Shown here one piece after another: positions 1 to 7,417 of a stretch of DNA of 64,000 nucleotides; positions within the stretch are counted from its first letter, which is position 1; each line of letters starts with the position of its first letter. The DNA is from CAYUVH01 sp964448135. GTDB taxonomy: Bacteria > Verrucomicrobiota > Verrucomicrobiia > Limisphaerales > UBA8199. Location: NCBI GenBank assembly GCA_964448135.1, contig CAYUVH010000009.1, forward strand, positions 62,001 to 126,000, written 5' to 3'. The notes below the pieces were generated by a model. The model searched no databases. It was not told the origin of the DNA and worked only from the letters and a program-made list of their open reading frames with translations. Position numbers and translations under genes: made by a program.

Positions 1-257
1 TAAAACGCGTTATACGCAGTTTCCTCCCTCCAGCCCAAATTATAGCACAGATTGGAATTAAATAAACTCCCGCGTGGGAAATTTTTGGGATGGGAGAGCG
101 ACCAGGAAACGGCCGGTTTCGGCGCCGTACGCGGGACTTGAATGGCCACACAGCCAATACATATAATCACCTTAGCGGCGTGGCCGACTGTGCAGCCCAG
201 AAGCGAACGACGCCGCGGCACCGGGCGGATTCCCACGAGCAAACGCAATTTTAATTC

Positions 258-2183
258 ATGTGTGGTTTTGCCGGCTTTCATTCGACCCGCGTCCTGCCGC
301 CGGACGCGGCCAAGCTGGCACGCGCCATGGCGGACCGGCTTACTCCGCGCGGGCCCGACAGCGCGGGGCAATGGGCTGATCCGGCGGTCGCCACGGCTTT
401 GGGTTTTCGGCGGCTGGCGATCGTGGAGCTGAGCGAACTCGGCAGCCAGCCGATGCTTTCTTCGGACGGCCGCTATGCCTTCGTGATGAACGGCGAGATT
501 TACAACCATCGCGAGCTGCGAAAGGAACTCGAAGCCAAGGGCCGGTTTTTTCGGGGGCATTCGGACGCGGAAGTGCTGCTGGAGGCCGTGGCGGAATGGG
601 GACTGGAAGCGAGCCTGAAGCGTTGTGTGGGAATGTACGCCCTGGCGGTGGTGGACCGGAAGGAAAAGCGGCTGCAACTGGCCCGCGATCGCATGGGGGA
701 AAAACCGCTCTATTACGGCTGGAGCAACGGCCATTTTTTCTTCGGCTCCGAGCTCAAGGCCTTCCGGCCGCACCCGGGGTTCACGGCGGAGGTGGACCGC
801 GAGGCGCTCACGCACTTTTTGCGGCTTGGCTACGTGCCTTCGCCGCATAGCATTTTGTCCGGATTTCATAAACTCCTTCAGGGACACATTCTCACTCTGC
901 CCCTCGATGGCTCGGCGACGCCGGGAAAGGAAACGGTTCGACCATATTGGTCCGTCCCGAAGCCGGGAGAATTATCGGAATTCACCGGTTCGCCACAGGA
1001 ATGTGTGAACGAACTGGAAGCCCTGATGCGAGACGCCATTCGGCTGCAAATGCTGGCCGACGTGCCCGTGGGCGCGTTCCTTTCGGGCGGAATAGATTCC
1101 TCCACGGTGGTATCGCTCATGCAGGCCCAGGCGCCGAAGTCGGTGAAGACGTTTTCGATTGGTTTTCCCGACGCGCCTTATGACGAATCGGATCATGCGG
1201 AAACAATAGCGCGTCACCTGGGCACGGAACACGTCACGTGGCAGTGCGAGGACGCCGAGTTGCTGGAGCTGGCCGGCAAGCTGCCGCAGGCATATTCGGA
1301 ACCGTTCGCGGACGATTCGCAACTCCCCACCCTGGCGCTGTCGCGCCTGGCGCGACGGAAAGTGACCGTATCGCTCTCCGGCGATGGGGGCGACGAGGTT
1401 TTTTTGGGCTACGGACGTTACGACACCAGTTTGCAGCGCTGGAAACAGATCCAGCGGAATGGAGTTTTGCGCGGCGGAATCAAGGGCGCGGTCGACGGAC
1501 TGTCCGCGCTGGTGGGCGTGCTTCCGGATTCGGCGCCGAAGCGCAGATGGAAGTCCCAGTTGGCGCGGGCGCGCCGGCAATGGTCGCCGGATCATCTGGC
1601 GGCGTTTTATCGGCATCGCTTTTCGCTGATCAAGACGCCGGATTTATATCTGAGCCGGCAGGTCAAAACGCGCGACTTTTTTGATCAGGCCGGTGAGCTG
1701 CCCGAATTCCGCGATGAAATCGAGTGGTTCAGTTACATGGATAAATATACCTACCTGCCGGATGACATCCTCGTGAAGGTGGACCGGGCGGCGATGGCCT
1801 TCAGCCTGGAAACGCGCGTGCCGATCCTCGATCATCGCGTGGTGGAATTCGCCGCCCGCATTCCGCGACGCATCATGCGGAACGAGGGCAAAACGAAGTG
1901 GCCGTTGCGGCAGATTCTCGATCGCCACGTGCCGCGCGAGCTGACCGAGCGGGGCAAAATGGGATTCAGCACACCCATGAACCGCTGGCTGCGGACCACG
2001 TTGCGCGATTGGGCGGAGGCGCTGCTGGCCGAGGATCGGTTGCGGCGCGAGGGATTCTTTGACGCGCAGGAAATGCGCCGGCTTTGGCATGAGCAACAGA
2101 GCGGCAAACGCGAGCGCGGTTATATGCTTTGGGCGGTGTTGATGTTTCAGGCTTGGAAGGAAGCCTTTTGGGAGCGGATATGA
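258..2183 (+). CDS. asnB: Asparagine synthetase, glutamine-hydrolysing
   Basis: Cytoplasmic enzyme transferring ammonia from glutamine to aspartate with ATP. The protein starts MCGFAGF, so Cys2 can act as the N-terminal nucleophile of the class II glutaminase half. RGPDS (31-35) and NGEIYN (78-83) are glutaminase-pocket motifs. The synthetase half carries the pyrophosphatase loop SGGIDSS (276-282), followed by SGDGGDE further on. At 641 residues it matches the longer AsnB paralogues often found in exopolysaccharide or cell-surface gene clusters, where the product may amidate a sugar acid instead of free aspartate; that role is inference. Its stop overlaps the start of the following SDR gene (ATGA), so the two are translationally coupled. 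The 257 bases upstream show no gene I can support. Confidence 0.93.
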   Translation: MCGFAGFHSTRVLPPDAAKLARAMADRLTPRGPDSAGQWADPAVATALGFRRLAIVELSELGSQPMLSSDGRYAFVMNGEIYNHRELRKELEAKGRFFRGHSDAEVLLEAVAEWGLEASLKRCVGMYALAVVDRKEKRLQLARDRMGEKPLYYGWSNGHFFFGSELKAFRPHPGFTAEVDREALTHFLRLGYVPSPHSILSGFHKLLQGHILTLPLDGSATPGKETVRPYWSVPKPGELSEFTGSPQECVNELEALMRDAIRLQMLADVPVGAFLSGGIDSSTVVSLMQAQAPKSVKTFSIGFPDAPYDESDHAETIARHLGTEHVTWQCEDAELLELAGKLPQAYSEPFADDSQLPTLALSRLARRKVTVSLSGDGGDEVFLGYGRYDTSLQRWKQIQRNGVLRGGIKGAVDGLSALVGVLPDSAPKRRWKSQLARARRQWSPDHLAAFYRHRFSLIKTPDLYLSRQVKTRDFFDQAGELPEFRDEIEWFSYMDKYTYLPDDILVKVDRAAMAFSLETRVPILDHRVVEFAARIPRRIMRNEGKTKWPLRQILDRHVPRELTERGKMGFSTPMNRWLRTTLRDWAEALLAEDRLRREGFFDAQEMRRLWHEQQSGKRERGYMLWAVLMFQAWKEAFWERI

Positions 2184-2869
2184 TGAACAAAACAATCGTT
2201 ATCACGGGAGTCACGAAAGGCCTGGGTCGCGCGATGGCGGAGGAATTCTCCCGGCTCGGGCATACGGTGATCGGCTGCGGTCGCGACGAAAAGCAGATTG
2301 CGCAACTCAAGTCGCGACTCAAATCGCCTCATGATTTTCAGGTGGCGGATGTGGCTTCGGACGTGGATGTCCAAAAGTGGGCGAAGCGCGTTCTGGGGGA
2401 ACACGAGGCGCCGGATCTATTGGTCAACAACGCCGCCCTGATCAATCGCAGCGCGCCGCTTTGGGAAGTGAGCGCCGGGGAGTTTTCGAATGTCGTGGAT
2501 GTGAACATCAAGGGCGTGGCGAACGTGATCCGTCATTTTGCGCCGGCCATGATCAAACGTGGCAAAGGTGTGATCGTGAATTTCAGTTCCGGCTGGGGAC
2601 GGTCCACGGACGCAAACGTGGCACCCTACTGCGCCACGAAATGGGCGATCGAGGGATTGACCCAGTCCTTGGCGCAGGAGTTGCCCGCGGGCATGGCGGC
2701 AGTGGCTTTGAACCCCGGGATCATCAACACCGAGATGTTGCGAAGCTGTTTTGGGGGCTCAGCCGGAAGCTATCCATTGCCGGCGGATTGGGCGAAAGGG
2801 TCGGTACCCTACCTGCTGAAGCTTGGACCGGCCGATAGCGGCAAGCCGGTAACCGCCCCCGGCGGCTAA
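2180..2869 (+). CDS. Short-chain dehydrogenase/reductase (SDR)
   Basis: NAD(P)-dependent oxidoreductase of the classical SDR family, 229 residues from the ATG at 2180 (a second ATG follows at 2183). The Rossmann signature TGVTKGLG lies near the N-terminus, NNAA follows strand 4, and the active site reads S..-Y-C-A-T-K, giving the Ser/Tyr/Lys triad. The start is chosen because it overlaps the asnB stop as ATGA; an open frame extends further upstream into asnB but would lengthen the protein before the Rossmann strand. Substrate is unknown. Coupling to an amidotransferase suggests nucleotide-sugar or surface-polymer chemistry, which is inference. Confidence 0.85.
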   Translation: MMNKTIVITGVTKGLGRAMAEEFSRLGHTVIGCGRDEKQIAQLKSRLKSPHDFQVADVASDVDVQKWAKRVLGEHEAPDLLVNNAALINRSAPLWEVSAGEFSNVVDVNIKGVANVIRHFAPAMIKRGKGVIVNFSSGWGRSTDANVAPYCATKWAIEGLTQSLAQELPAGMAAVALNPGIINTEMLRSCFGGSAGSYPLPADWAKGSVPYLLKLGPADSGKPVTAPGG

Positions 2870-2955
2870 AGCCCCTGATTCTACGCTTGACCGATGCCCG
2901 GTGGATTCGTAAAAGTTGCCTGTTCACGCACGTTGACCACCAACCCGAAACGACC

Positions 2956-3387
2956 ATGAGCGATACTCTTACAAAGCGCGATTTGGTGCTCCGCATTAGC
3001 AGTGAAATAAACGCGAAGCAGGAAAAAGAGGAAGCCGAGCGCCCGGCGGCGGCCACTGCCGCGTCCGGCCGCTGGCCGCGCACTGACCGCACTCATATCG
3101 GGCAGCAAACCGTCCTGGAAATCATCCAGAAAACGCTGGATTACATCGCCGAGGCCCTCGCCAAGGGCGACAAGGTGGAACTGCGAAATTTCGGGGTATT
3201 TGAGATCAAAGTTCGCAAGGCCCGCATCGGCCGCAACCCGCATGCGCCGCAGACGGATGTGCCGATTCCTGCCCGCGCCACGGTCAAATTCAAAGCTGGC
3301 AAGGAACTGCGCGCCGAAGTCCTCAAGCTGCCGACGAAACCCACTACGGCCGTGCCCGCGTCGGCGCCCATTCCTCCGGCCAAGTAA
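2956..3387 (+). CDS. HU/IHF-family DNA-binding protein with an inserted segment
   Basis: Histone-like dimeric DNA-bending protein, 143 residues from ATG 2956. Helix 1 (TKRDLVLRISSEIN) is followed by a charged, alanine-rich insertion of roughly 20 residues (AKQEKEEAERPAAAT onward) before helix 2 (QQTVLEIIQKTLDYIAEAL). The body is canonical: GDKVELRNFGVFE, then the DNA-grasping arm RIGRNP with its intercalating proline, then FKAGKEL. A Pro/Thr/Ala-rich tail of about 20 residues extends the C-terminus. Ordinary HU is about 90 residues, so the excess comes from the insertion and the tail. It stands between asnB-SDR and hisS, each separated by 75-90 bases, and probably has its own promoter. Confidence 0.88.
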   Translation: MSDTLTKRDLVLRISSEINAKQEKEEAERPAAATAASGRWPRTDRTHIGQQTVLEIIQKTLDYIAEALAKGDKVELRNFGVFEIKVRKARIGRNPHAPQTDVPIPARATVKFKAGKELRAEVLKLPTKPTTAVPASAPIPPAK

Positions 3388-3463
3388 CGTGGCCGGAGCC
3401 TGCATGTCTTTCGAAACCTCTGTCCTCCGCGCAGTCTCGAAGCCTGCGCCCCATTAATCTTCT

Positions 3464-4744
3464 ATGGAACGTTTGCCCGGGTTTCGGGATTTCTATCCCG
3501 AGCCATTGCCCCAATCCGACCTTTGGAGCGCCGACGCGCGTCAGTATATTTTTGATCAATGGCGCACGCAGGCCCGCCGCTACGCCTTCCGCGAATACGA
3601 CGGCCCGCCCCTCGAAACGCTCGAACTTTTCACCACCAAAAGCGGCGCGGAAATCGTCGGCCAGCTTTACAATTTCCAAGACAAGGGCGATCGCGCGATT
3701 TCGCTGCGGCCCGAGATGACCCCTACCCTGGCGCGGATGGTCGCCGCGTACGAGCGCAATTACAAAAAACCCATCAAGTGGTTTGCGATTCCGCAGTTGT
3801 TTCGTTACGAGCGCCAGCAGAAAGGACGGCTACGCGAACACTTTCAATTCAACGCCGATGTCATCGGCGAGAAAGATCCCGCAGCCGATGCCGAGCTGAT
3901 TGCGCTGGTGATTGACGTGCTGCGCGGTTTCGGACTGACGCAGGAGGATTTTGTCATCCGCCTCAGCAGCCGGCATGCGTGGCGGGATTTCTTCGCCGCT
4001 CAAAATGGTGACAAGGAGAAGGAATACGAATTCTATCAAGCTGTGGACAAACTGGATCCCAAGGAGCTTGCGGCCACGGAGGAGAAGTTGAAGCCCACCG
4101 GAGTCAGCCTGGATGCGGTCATGAATTTCATCGCCAAGGGCGAGCCCACGGAGGAACTTTCCGCGATTCTGAAAAATCTCGGCGCGCGCGGGATGTCCGA
4201 TTTCGTGAAGGTGGATTACCAAGTCATTCGCGGGCTGGCTTATTACACCGGACCGGTTTTCGAAGCCTTCGATCGCAAAGGTGAATTTCGCGCCATTGCC
4301 GGCGGCGGACGTTACGACAATCTGATCAAATTGATCAGCGGTGGCAAAGTGGACCTGCCTGCCCTGGGCTTTGGGATGGGCGACGTCGTGTTGCTGGAAT
4401 TGCTCAAGGCGCGCGGGAAACTGCCCAAATTCGAATCCGGCGTGGAAGTGTTCTGCCTGATCGAGGATGAATCGCTGCGAACAGAGTCGCTGGGCTTGAT
4501 TTCCCAACTGCGGCAGGCGGGAGTTTGTGTCGAATACGTCCTGACGCCGACCAAGGGCGACAAGCAATTCAAGCGGGCGCAGGAACTCAAGGCCGCGAAG
4601 ACGGCTCGAATGGAACGCGATGCCGCGGGCGCAATCGTGGTCAAGGTAAGGGATTTAAAGACGCGGCAGGAGATGGTGGTGGCGGTGAGTGAAGCAGTGA
4701 CGGAAATGACGAAGCGCTACCCCGAAAGCGTTCGGGGTGCATGA
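3464..4744 (+). CDS. hisS: Histidyl-tRNA synthetase
   Basis: Class II aminoacyl-tRNA synthetase that charges tRNA-His. Visible motifs: GFRDFYP at the N-terminus, LRPEMTPTLARM (motif 2 region), RYERQQKGRLREHFQF (motif 2 loop with catalytic Arg), the HisA-like GLAYYTGPVFEAF, and AGGGRYDNL (motif 3 region). A C-terminal anticodon-binding domain spans about residues 330-415. At 426 residues the length is normal. The last 13 residues (E-M-T-K-R-Y-P-E-S-V-R-G-A) and the stop codon lie inside a palindromic repeat element that starts at 4704, so the native C-terminus has probably been replaced or extended by the repeat. The next gene begins 3 bases downstream. Confidence 0.95.
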   Translation: MERLPGFRDFYPEPLPQSDLWSADARQYIFDQWRTQARRYAFREYDGPPLETLELFTTKSGAEIVGQLYNFQDKGDRAISLRPEMTPTLARMVAAYERNYKKPIKWFAIPQLFRYERQQKGRLREHFQFNADVIGEKDPAADAELIALVIDVLRGFGLTQEDFVIRLSSRHAWRDFFAAQNGDKEKEYEFYQAVDKLDPKELAATEEKLKPTGVSLDAVMNFIAKGEPTEELSAILKNLGARGMSDFVKVDYQVIRGLAYYTGPVFEAFDRKGEFRAIAGGGRYDNLIKLISGGKVDLPALGFGMGDVVLLELLKARGKLPKFESGVEVFCLIEDESLRTESLGLISQLRQAGVCVEYVLTPTKGDKQFKRAQELKAAKTARMERDAAGAIVVKVRDLKTRQEMVVAVSEAVTEMTKRYPESVRGA

Positions 4745-4795
4745 CGAATGACCAAAGAAGCCCGAATTCCGAAGGCTCGAATGGCAAAGAAACGG
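4704..4795. repeat. Family-1 palindromic repeat, copy A (overlaps hisS end)
   Basis: This copy begins AAATGACGAAG, continues with a hairpin CCCCGAAAGCGTTCGGGG (4720-4737) and then TGCATGACGAATGACC. It aligns with copy B at 27094, which has the same CCCCGAAAGCG hairpin and TGCATG. It encodes the final residues and stop of hisS and the ATG plus first residues (MTKEARIPK) of the next open frame. The right arm seen in other copies is not clear here, so this may be a partial copy. Confidence 0.7.
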
Positions 4796-5290
4796 CCAAA
4801 GGCACCGGGAGACTTTTCGGGACGGATTCGTCGGGCGAGATCGGGTAGAGAGTTGTCGGCTTGCGCCGGGATCATGGCGGGTTCGGAGCCGTGGCTTACG
4901 CTGAAGCGGGGATATGAGCATAGTCTGCGCGGGTTGCGCGACAAGGGGAACACGGTTTTTGTGGCGGTGGCAGATGGCGAAGTCGCTGGATTCGTGGTGG
5001 TGCACCTACGTGGACCGTTTACCGGCTATTTGCGAACGATTGGCGTAGCCGAAGGATGGCGCAATTGTGGACTCGGAACGCGATTGGTCGGGTTTGCAGA
5101 AAATCTAATCTTCAAACGCAGTCCGAATGTGTTTCTCTGCGTCTCCTCATTCAATCAGAGCGCCCAGCGGCTTTATCGCCGCCTGGGATATCGCAAAGTC
5201 GGGAAGTTGAAGGATTACGTCGTGCGCGGGCATTCGGAATTTCTGATGCGCAAAACGCGCGGGCCGATCAACGGTTACAAGTCCCAATAA
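4748..5290 (+). CDS. GNAT acetyltransferase, RimI-like
   Basis: Acetyl-CoA-dependent N-acetyltransferase; substrate unknown, possibly a protein N-terminus or an amino group. The GNAT core shows strand 4 LRTIGVAEGW, the pyrophosphate-binding loop R-N-C-G-L-G, helix 3, and the C-terminal SAQRLYRRLGYRKVG typical of RimI-like members. The annotated ATG at 4748 lies inside repeat copy A, and the first nine residues (MTKEARIPK) read like repeat sequence; an in-frame ATG at 4781 (MAKKRPKAP) is a credible alternative start. It is 3 bases after hisS and probably co-transcribed. A hairpin terminator follows and separates it from the convergent rplS. Confidence 0.8.
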   Translation: MTKEARIPKARMAKKRPKAPGDFSGRIRRARSGRELSACAGIMAGSEPWLTLKRGYEHSLRGLRDKGNTVFVAVADGEVAGFVVVHLRGPFTGYLRTIGVAEGWRNCGLGTRLVGFAENLIFKRSPNVFLCVSSFNQSAQRLYRRLGYRKVGKLKDYVVRGHSEFLMRKTRGPINGYKSQ

Positions 5291-5296
5291 ACAAAA

Positions 5297-5322
5297 ATCC
5301 CCGGCCTTTGGGGACCGGGGGT
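5297..5322 (-). terminator. Rho-independent terminator of rplS operon
   Basis: The stem CCCCGG (5299-5304) pairs with CCGGGG (5315-5320) around a 10-base loop. Read on the minus strand the hairpin is followed by ATTTTTGTTT, a good U-tract just downstream of rplS. On the plus strand only a weak T-run follows, so it probably acts mainly on the leftward operon while also shielding the GNAT gene. Confidence 0.75.
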
Positions 5323-5346
5323 TCTGTGAAATGAAATTGCGCGGAA

Positions 5347-5730
5347 TTACTTCTTCGCGGGAGCCGCGGCTTCGGCCTTGCCTTCCTTCTCCTTCACGAG
5401 CGTGGCACCCTTGCCGAGGCGCTTGCGGAGGTAGGTGAGCTTGGCGCGGCGGACGGAGCCACGGCGCTCGACTTCCACCTTGTCCACGCGGGGAGAATGC
5501 ACCGGGAACACGCGTTCGACGCCTTCGCCGTAGCTGATGCGGCGGACGGTGAACATTTCGTTCAGACCATGGCCGCGACGCCCGATGACCACGCCGGCGA
5601 AGACCTGGATACGTTCCTTTTCGCCTTCGACGACCTTGGTGTGCACGCGCACGCTGTCACCGACACCGAAATTCACGGGTTCCTTGCGGTACTGCGCCGC
5701 CTCAATCCTGTCCAGTAATGCTTGATTCAT
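5347..5730 (-). CDS. rplS: Ribosomal protein L19
   Basis: Large-subunit protein at the subunit interface, 127 residues. Starts MNQALLDRIEAAQYRK; the core shows F.VGDSVRVHTKVVEG, RIQVFAGVVIGRRG and RRISYGEGVERVFPVHSP, with RRAKLTYLRKRLGK near the end. The C-terminus carries a short Lys/Glu/Ala extension (EKEGKAEAAAPAKK). ATG 5730 is preferred over an upstream in-frame TTG at 5769, which would add a basic stretch and run almost to the trmD stop. Last gene of rpsP-khpA-trmD-rplS. Confidence 0.95.
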   Translation of the reverse strand: MNQALLDRIEAAQYRKEPVNFGVGDSVRVHTKVVEGEKERIQVFAGVVIGRRGHGLNEMFTVRRISYGEGVERVFPVHSPRVDKVEVERRGSVRRAKLTYLRKRLGKGATLVKEKEGKAEAAAPAKK

Positions 5731-5772
5731 AAATTTTTTTTTCTGGCGGCGCCGTCGCCGCGTTTTCAAATT

Positions 5773-6444
5773 CTACAACAAATCCGGCCGCCGTTCGGCC
5801 GTCCGCCGTCGCGCCTGCTCGGCGCGCCATTTCGCGATTTCCGCGTGGTTGCCCGAGAGCAACACTTCCGGGACTTTCATCCCGCGAAACTCCGCCGGCC
5901 GCGTATACTGCGGATACTCGAGCCCGGGGCCGTCCGCGCTGAACGATTCCTCGTCCGCGCTGGTCTCGTCACCCAGTACACCCGGCAGCAACCGCGTGAC
6001 CGCGTCAATGATCACCATCGCGGGCAGCGCGCCGTTTGTCAGCACGTAGTCCCCGATGGACAATTCTTCATCCGCCAGTTCTTCGCGAACGCGTTCGTCG
6101 AAACCTTCGTAATGGCCCGACACGAGCAACAAATGCTTCCGTTGCGCGAGTTCGCGGGCGCAGGCCTGGTCAAACGGCCGGCCCGACGGCGACATCAGCA
6201 CCACGTGCGTGCCCGCCGGCGCGAGACTTTCAATCGCTTCAAAGAGCGGCTCGGGCTTCAATAACATGCCCGGTCCACCGCCGAACGGGCGGTCATCCAC
6301 CGTTCGGTGGCGGTCATGCGCAAAATCGCGCAAATTGTGCAACTTCAGTTCCAGCAGGCCCGCTTCGCGCGCGCGCTTGATGATGCTTTCATCGAGCGGC
6401 CCCACGAACATCGCGGGGAACAGCGTGAGCACGTCAATTTTCAT
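5773..6444 (-). CDS. trmD: tRNA (guanine-37-N1)-methyltransferase
   Basis: S-adenosylmethionine-dependent enzyme that methylates G37 next to the anticodon and prevents frameshifting. Starts MKIDVLTLFPAMF (ATG 6444), a clear family start; the frame is open further upstream but that part resembles nothing. SPSGRPFDQ and the trefoil-knot cofactor site SIGDYVLTNGALPAM followed by RLLPGVLG are present. The active-site YTRP appears in QYTRPAEF. Length 223 is close to the usual 220-250. It sits between khpA (45 bases upstream) and rplS (42 bases downstream). Confidence 0.95.
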   Translation of the reverse strand: MKIDVLTLFPAMFVGPLDESIIKRAREAGLLELKLHNLRDFAHDRHRTVDDRPFGGGPGMLLKPEPLFEAIESLAPAGTHVVLMSPSGRPFDQACARELAQRKHLLLVSGHYEGFDERVREELADEELSIGDYVLTNGALPAMVIIDAVTRLLPGVLGDETSADEESFSADGPGLEYPQYTRPAEFRGMKVPEVLLSGNHAEIAKWRAEQARRRTAERRPDLL

Positions 6445-6488
6445 TGCCGCTGGCGGATGCGTCCGGCGGACGCCCGCCCGGGAACCGC

Positions 6489-6734
6489 CTAATTCGCCGG
6501 CGGATCTTCCACGATCTCCAGCGAGCACCGCAATCCCTTGCGGGCGCTGCCGGCCTGCAACAGGGAACGGATCGCGTTGATCGTCATACCCTGGCGGCCA
6601 ATAATCTTGCCGACGTCATCCGGATCGAGCCGGACCTCATAAACCGTCGTGCCTTCGCGTTCGACCGGGGTGACGGTGACCGCGTCGGGGCGTTCGACCA
6701 GCCCTTTGACGACGTATTCGACGAAAGCCTGCAT
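6489..6734 (-). CDS. khpA: KH-domain RNA-binding protein KhpA
   Basis: Small (81 residues) RNA-binding protein of the YlqC/KhpA family. The KH fold is recognised by VGKIIGRQGMTINAIRSLL, with the GxxG loop as GRQG. Starts MQAFVEYVVKGLVERP, typical of the family. In many bacteria it lies exactly here, between rpsP and rimM/trmD; rimM is absent from this operon, as trmD follows directly. It is likely to act with a partner in RNA chaperoning or cell-division control, by analogy with known KhpA proteins. Confidence 0.92.
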   Translation of the reverse strand: MQAFVEYVVKGLVERPDAVTVTPVEREGTTVYEVRLDPDDVGKIIGRQGMTINAIRSLLQAGSARKGLRCSLEIVEDPPAN

Positions 6735-6756
6735 GACGCGGGCCTGGTTAAATCAA

Positions 6757-7011
6757 TCAGGCTGCCGGAGAGGCCTTGCCGAGCTTCTTGAGGAAGCTGG
6801 CGACGGTCTCGCTCGGCTGCGCGCCCTTGCTGAGCCAGTAACGGGCGCGGTCGAGGTCCAGGGTGACATTGTCGCTCTTGCGCCGGGGATGATACGTCCC
6901 GAGCTCCTCGATGAACTTGCCATCGCGCGGGCTGCGGCTGTCGGCGACCACGATGCGGAAAACCGGGGCGTTTTTCGCGCCGATCCGCTTCATACGAATT
7001 CGAACTGCCAT
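6757..7011 (-). CDS. rpsP: Ribosomal protein S16
   Basis: Small-subunit assembly protein, 84 residues from ATG 7011 (MAVRIRMKRIGAKNAPVFRI). The sequence continues VADSRSPRDGKFIEELGTYHP and RARYWLSKGAQPSETV, both family hallmarks. An in-frame extension to 7032 adds seven residues without family similarity and is not used. First gene of the operon; the khpA start lies 22 bases beyond its stop. Confidence 0.96.
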   Translation of the reverse strand: MAVRIRMKRIGAKNAPVFRIVVADSRSPRDGKFIEELGTYHPRRKSDNVTLDLDRARYWLSKGAQPSETVASFLKKLGKASPAA

Positions 7012-7417
7012 AAATAGTATTTGGTTCCGCAACGCCCGAACCGGTCGGTAAATAGCGGTATTTGGGGTTTCCCCAAAAGAGGGGAGACACTAGCGAAGGA
7101 CGGGGTACGTTGCAAGTGTTCTTTTCAGGAAATATGTAGACCGGGCGCGTTGAGGCAGTCACTCGAGACCGGCTTTTGGACAGAGTGGACCAAGGCGCAG
7201 TCCGGGTTGGAAGGGTTGCAGGTTGCTGGTTGAAAGTTGCAGGTTCAAAAGTGGGGAAGTCCCAGGAGCATTTGTAATCGGCTTTGAATCAGAGGTTTAT
7301 ACAAACAGAAAAGTGCGGGGGTATCCTGATTGCCTGCTTTCGCAGAGCTTCGCCTGAGGGCCATCGAGTAGTTCCAGCGTTCGGCTTGCGAAAGGAATAG
7401 CGCAATGGAAGACTCAT
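7012..7417. other. Divergent intergenic region between rpsP and histidine kinase
   Basis: No gene recognised in 406 bases. Near rpsP there is a short perfect inverted repeat TTGGGGTTTCCCCAA (about 7066-7080) that would form a hairpin in the rpsP leader; no binding protein can be named. The promoter(s) for both divergent operons must lie here, but I see no convincing -35/-10 pair. A short 7-bp tandem array is annotated separately. Confidence 0.5.
7214..7245. repeat. Degenerate 7-bp tandem array (GGTTGCA)
   Basis: Successive units GGTTGCA, GGTTGCT, GGTTGAAA, then GTTGCA and GGTT. A two-unit trace of the same heptamer occurs near 47130 (AGGTTGCAGGTTGCC). It lies upstream of the histidine kinase. 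Confidence 0.6.

Noticed and set aside
2129..2179. Longer start for the SDR gene within asnB
   Set aside because: Adds 17 residues before the Rossmann strand; the ATGA overlap at 2180 is the more natural start.
7012..7417. A promoter for rpsP with -35 TTGCAA and -10 TAGTGT on the minus strand
   Set aside because: Only 4 of 6 and 3 of 6 consensus matches; not strong enough to list.
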